Assembly (NCBI GenBank): GCA_023105745.1
Contig: JALGQZ010000004.1
Coordinates: forward strand, 63,585,112-63,649,111
DNA from: Austropuccinia psidii
Taxonomy: Eukaryota > Basidiomycota > Pucciniomycetes > Pucciniales > Sphaerophragmiaceae
Length of the DNA: 64,000 bases
Direction of reading: 5' to 3'
Below, in pieces: positions 62,477 through 64,000 of the stretch. The translations under genes and the position numbers were made by a program. The notes under the pieces are model-generated. The model was not told the DNA's origin. It searched no databases and was given only the letters and a program-made list of their open reading frames with translations. How positions within the stretch are numbered: the stretch's first letter is position 1; each line of letters opens with the position of its first letter.

Positions 62477-63890
62477 TGTAGAAAAAATCCTTATAAATAG
62501 TCCACCCATATATTGACAAATAATCAAAAAAAATAAATTAAACATAATCATCAGAATGATAAATTGTCAAAATAAATTGAAAACAAACAGAATCACCAAT
62601 GATCATTATTGAAAAAAATAAAATAGAAAAATTTCAATAGTTAGTTACAATGATTATCAAAAAAATTAAAAAGATGAAAAAAAATAGAAATTAAAGATGA
62701 TCAGTAATGATCAACAGAAAAAAAAGAAAGAAAAGCATAGGTTAGTTAATGGAATTATCAGAAATATGGAAATAGAAAAACAAAAAAAAGCCAAGCTTCA
62801 GTAAATTTATCAATGATATATGAAGAACAAGTGAAAAAATAAAATAAAATAAAATTATCAAAAATTGTTAATGGCCTACAAGAGGCCATTAACGACTTAA
62901 AAATTAAAAAAGGCCTTGAATCAATTTGGAGCAATTAGGAGAAATTTAGCCCTAGAGCCTCCCAGAAGCCTTTTTTGGGGGTTCTAGGGCCATTGAGGGG
63001 TGGCGGGGATGTGGAGGTGGAGATGGTTGAGATGGGTGGACCTGTTAAAAAAGTCCAAGAGTTGAATGAAAAAGAAACCTACCTAGATGAAAAAGAAAAA
63101 AAAATTAAGAAAAAATTGAGTGAGAGTGAATAAGTTGGGAGTGAGGGAGAGTCAAAATCAAATAAAGTGGAATTAAAAAAAACATTTAAAAATCTAAAAA
63201 AATTGAAAAAAAAATCAGTTTGAGTGAATAAGTTAGGAGTGAGGGAGAGTCAAAATCAAAGAAAAAGTGAATTAAAACAAAAAACTTACCCAGATTTACA
63301 AAAAAGTTTAAAATCCATTTTTTTTTTAAAAAAATATCAGCTTAAGTAAAAAAGTTTGGAGTGAGGCAGGGAAAATATCAAATAAAAATTGGATAAAAAA
63401 AACCCTTACCCAGATTAAAAAAAGAACATTTAAAAATCTAAATAAAATTAAAAAAAAAACTGTTTGAGTGAAAAAGTTGGGAGTGACACAGAGCAAAAAA
63501 CATTGAAAAATTGAAAATTGAATAAAAACAAAAACTTACCTAATTGAAAAAAAAACCAAAACAAATTGTTCAAAAATATAAAAAAAAACAACACTTTTCA
63601 TAAAAGAGTCAATTTTTACCTAGAGAAGTGTTTCAACAGATTTTTTTATTAAAAACACAAATCTAGAATTTTTAAAATATTAAGAAAGAGAAAAGGAGAG
63701 AAATAATTTTGGAGGGAGCCTTGAATTTTGACTTGAACAAACTTGGTCAATGGCCTTTGACACATAACAGCTCAATGCAAAACTTTCCCAACATTTCAAC
63801 TTTGTAATAAATTATGAATTGAAATTCAATCTCAAAACATAACATCAATTGCATATAAGCATCAATTCTATTTCACAAATAACCACATTA
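62477..63890. other. Spacer of Harbinger copy 2 with conserved hairpin and decayed repeats
   Basis: Equivalent to 5.9-7.35 kb in copy 1. The hairpin GTTAATGGCCT/AGGCCATTAAC lies at 62,867-62,877/62,883-62,893. Four to five imperfect units containing GTGAGGGAGAGTCAAA-like text and AAAACTTACC recur at about 63,120-63,540. No gene is seen. Confidence 0.5.
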
Positions 63891-64000
63891 GGGGGTGTCA
63901 AAGTTACCAAATCTCACACTCAAAATCCCAATTTTTTTTGCCAAAATCCCGCATTAGTTTTTTGGGATTTCAGAAATCCCACACCTCAAGAGGTGTGGTA
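63891..64000 (+). mobile_element. Start of a third PIF/Harbinger family member (rest outside the window)
   Basis: Begins GGGGGTGTCAAAGTTACC after TTA (63,888-63,890) and continues with AAATCTCACACTCAAAATCCC, GCCAAAATCCCGC and CACACCTCAAGAGGTGTGG, nearly the reverse complement of copy 1's right end. It is inserted into copy 2. Confidence 0.75.

Larger units (their letters stand above)
57678..63890 (-). mobile_element. PIF/Harbinger-type element, copy 2 (opposite orientation, interrupted twice)
   Basis: Starts GGGGGTATCAAAGTTACCAAATCCC after TTA (57,675-57,677). The order matches copy 1 read from its right end: transposase (now +), dioxygenase-like gene (now -), and spacer with the GGCC hairpin. 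The dioxygenase gene is split by a solo LTR (60,487-62,399). At 63,891 another family member begins. The sequence just before it (CTCAATGCAAAACTTTCCCAA at about 63,768) matches the 3' flank of copy 1's Myb-like gene, so copy 2's Myb half should lie beyond copy 3, outside the window. Confidence 0.7.

Overview
The window looks like a piece of a large, AT-rich, transposon-swollen fungal genome, most likely a rust fungus (Basidiomycota, Pucciniales). Evidence: genes with many short GT-AG introns, fungal-type exportin-1 and tubulin cofactor B, a Ty3/Gypsy chromovirus whose Gag and Pol resemble (from memory, not searched) those abundant in the myrtle rust Austropuccinia psidii, and repeat decay that often looks like CpG-to-TpG change.

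Only two intact host genes are recognised: a tubulin-folding cofactor B-like CAP-Gly gene (28.6-29.3 kb, +, 3 exons, apparently lacking the usual ubiquitin-like N-terminus) and a complete 19-exon CRM1/exportin-1 gene (50.9-55.7 kb, -). About 20 kb of AT-rich sequence without a recognisable gene lies between them.

The rest is transposons, often nested. 0-1.1 kb: decayed Copia gag with a half-tRNA-type primer binding site. 4.4-10.4 kb: PIF/Harbinger-type element with a Myb/SANT-like gene, a DDE transposase and a gene that looks like a TET/JBP-type 2OG-Fe(II) dioxygenase. 12.0-26.8 kb: MULE transposase gene with a C-terminal OTU protease-like domain, split by an unidentified 1.76-kb insertion and by a 9.8-kb Gypsy chromovirus (perfect GATAT target duplication). 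27.6-28.1 kb: hAT transposase remnant. 57.7 kb to the end: a second PIF/Harbinger element of the same family in opposite orientation, interrupted by a 1.9-kb solo LTR (GTTTG target duplication) and by the start of a third family member at 63,891.

The most notable observation is the PIF/Harbinger family with the dioxygenase-like cargo. Two members share the layout: terminal repeats with many GGGATTT-type motifs, Myb-like protein, dioxygenase-like protein, convergent transposase. Both seen copies are disabled. If the domain call holds, the family pairs a DNA transposon with a possible DNA-base-modifying enzyme. A second clear signal is a -1 frameshift cassette (GGGAAAA, 6-nt spacer, 11-bp stem) at the gag-pol junction of the chromovirus.
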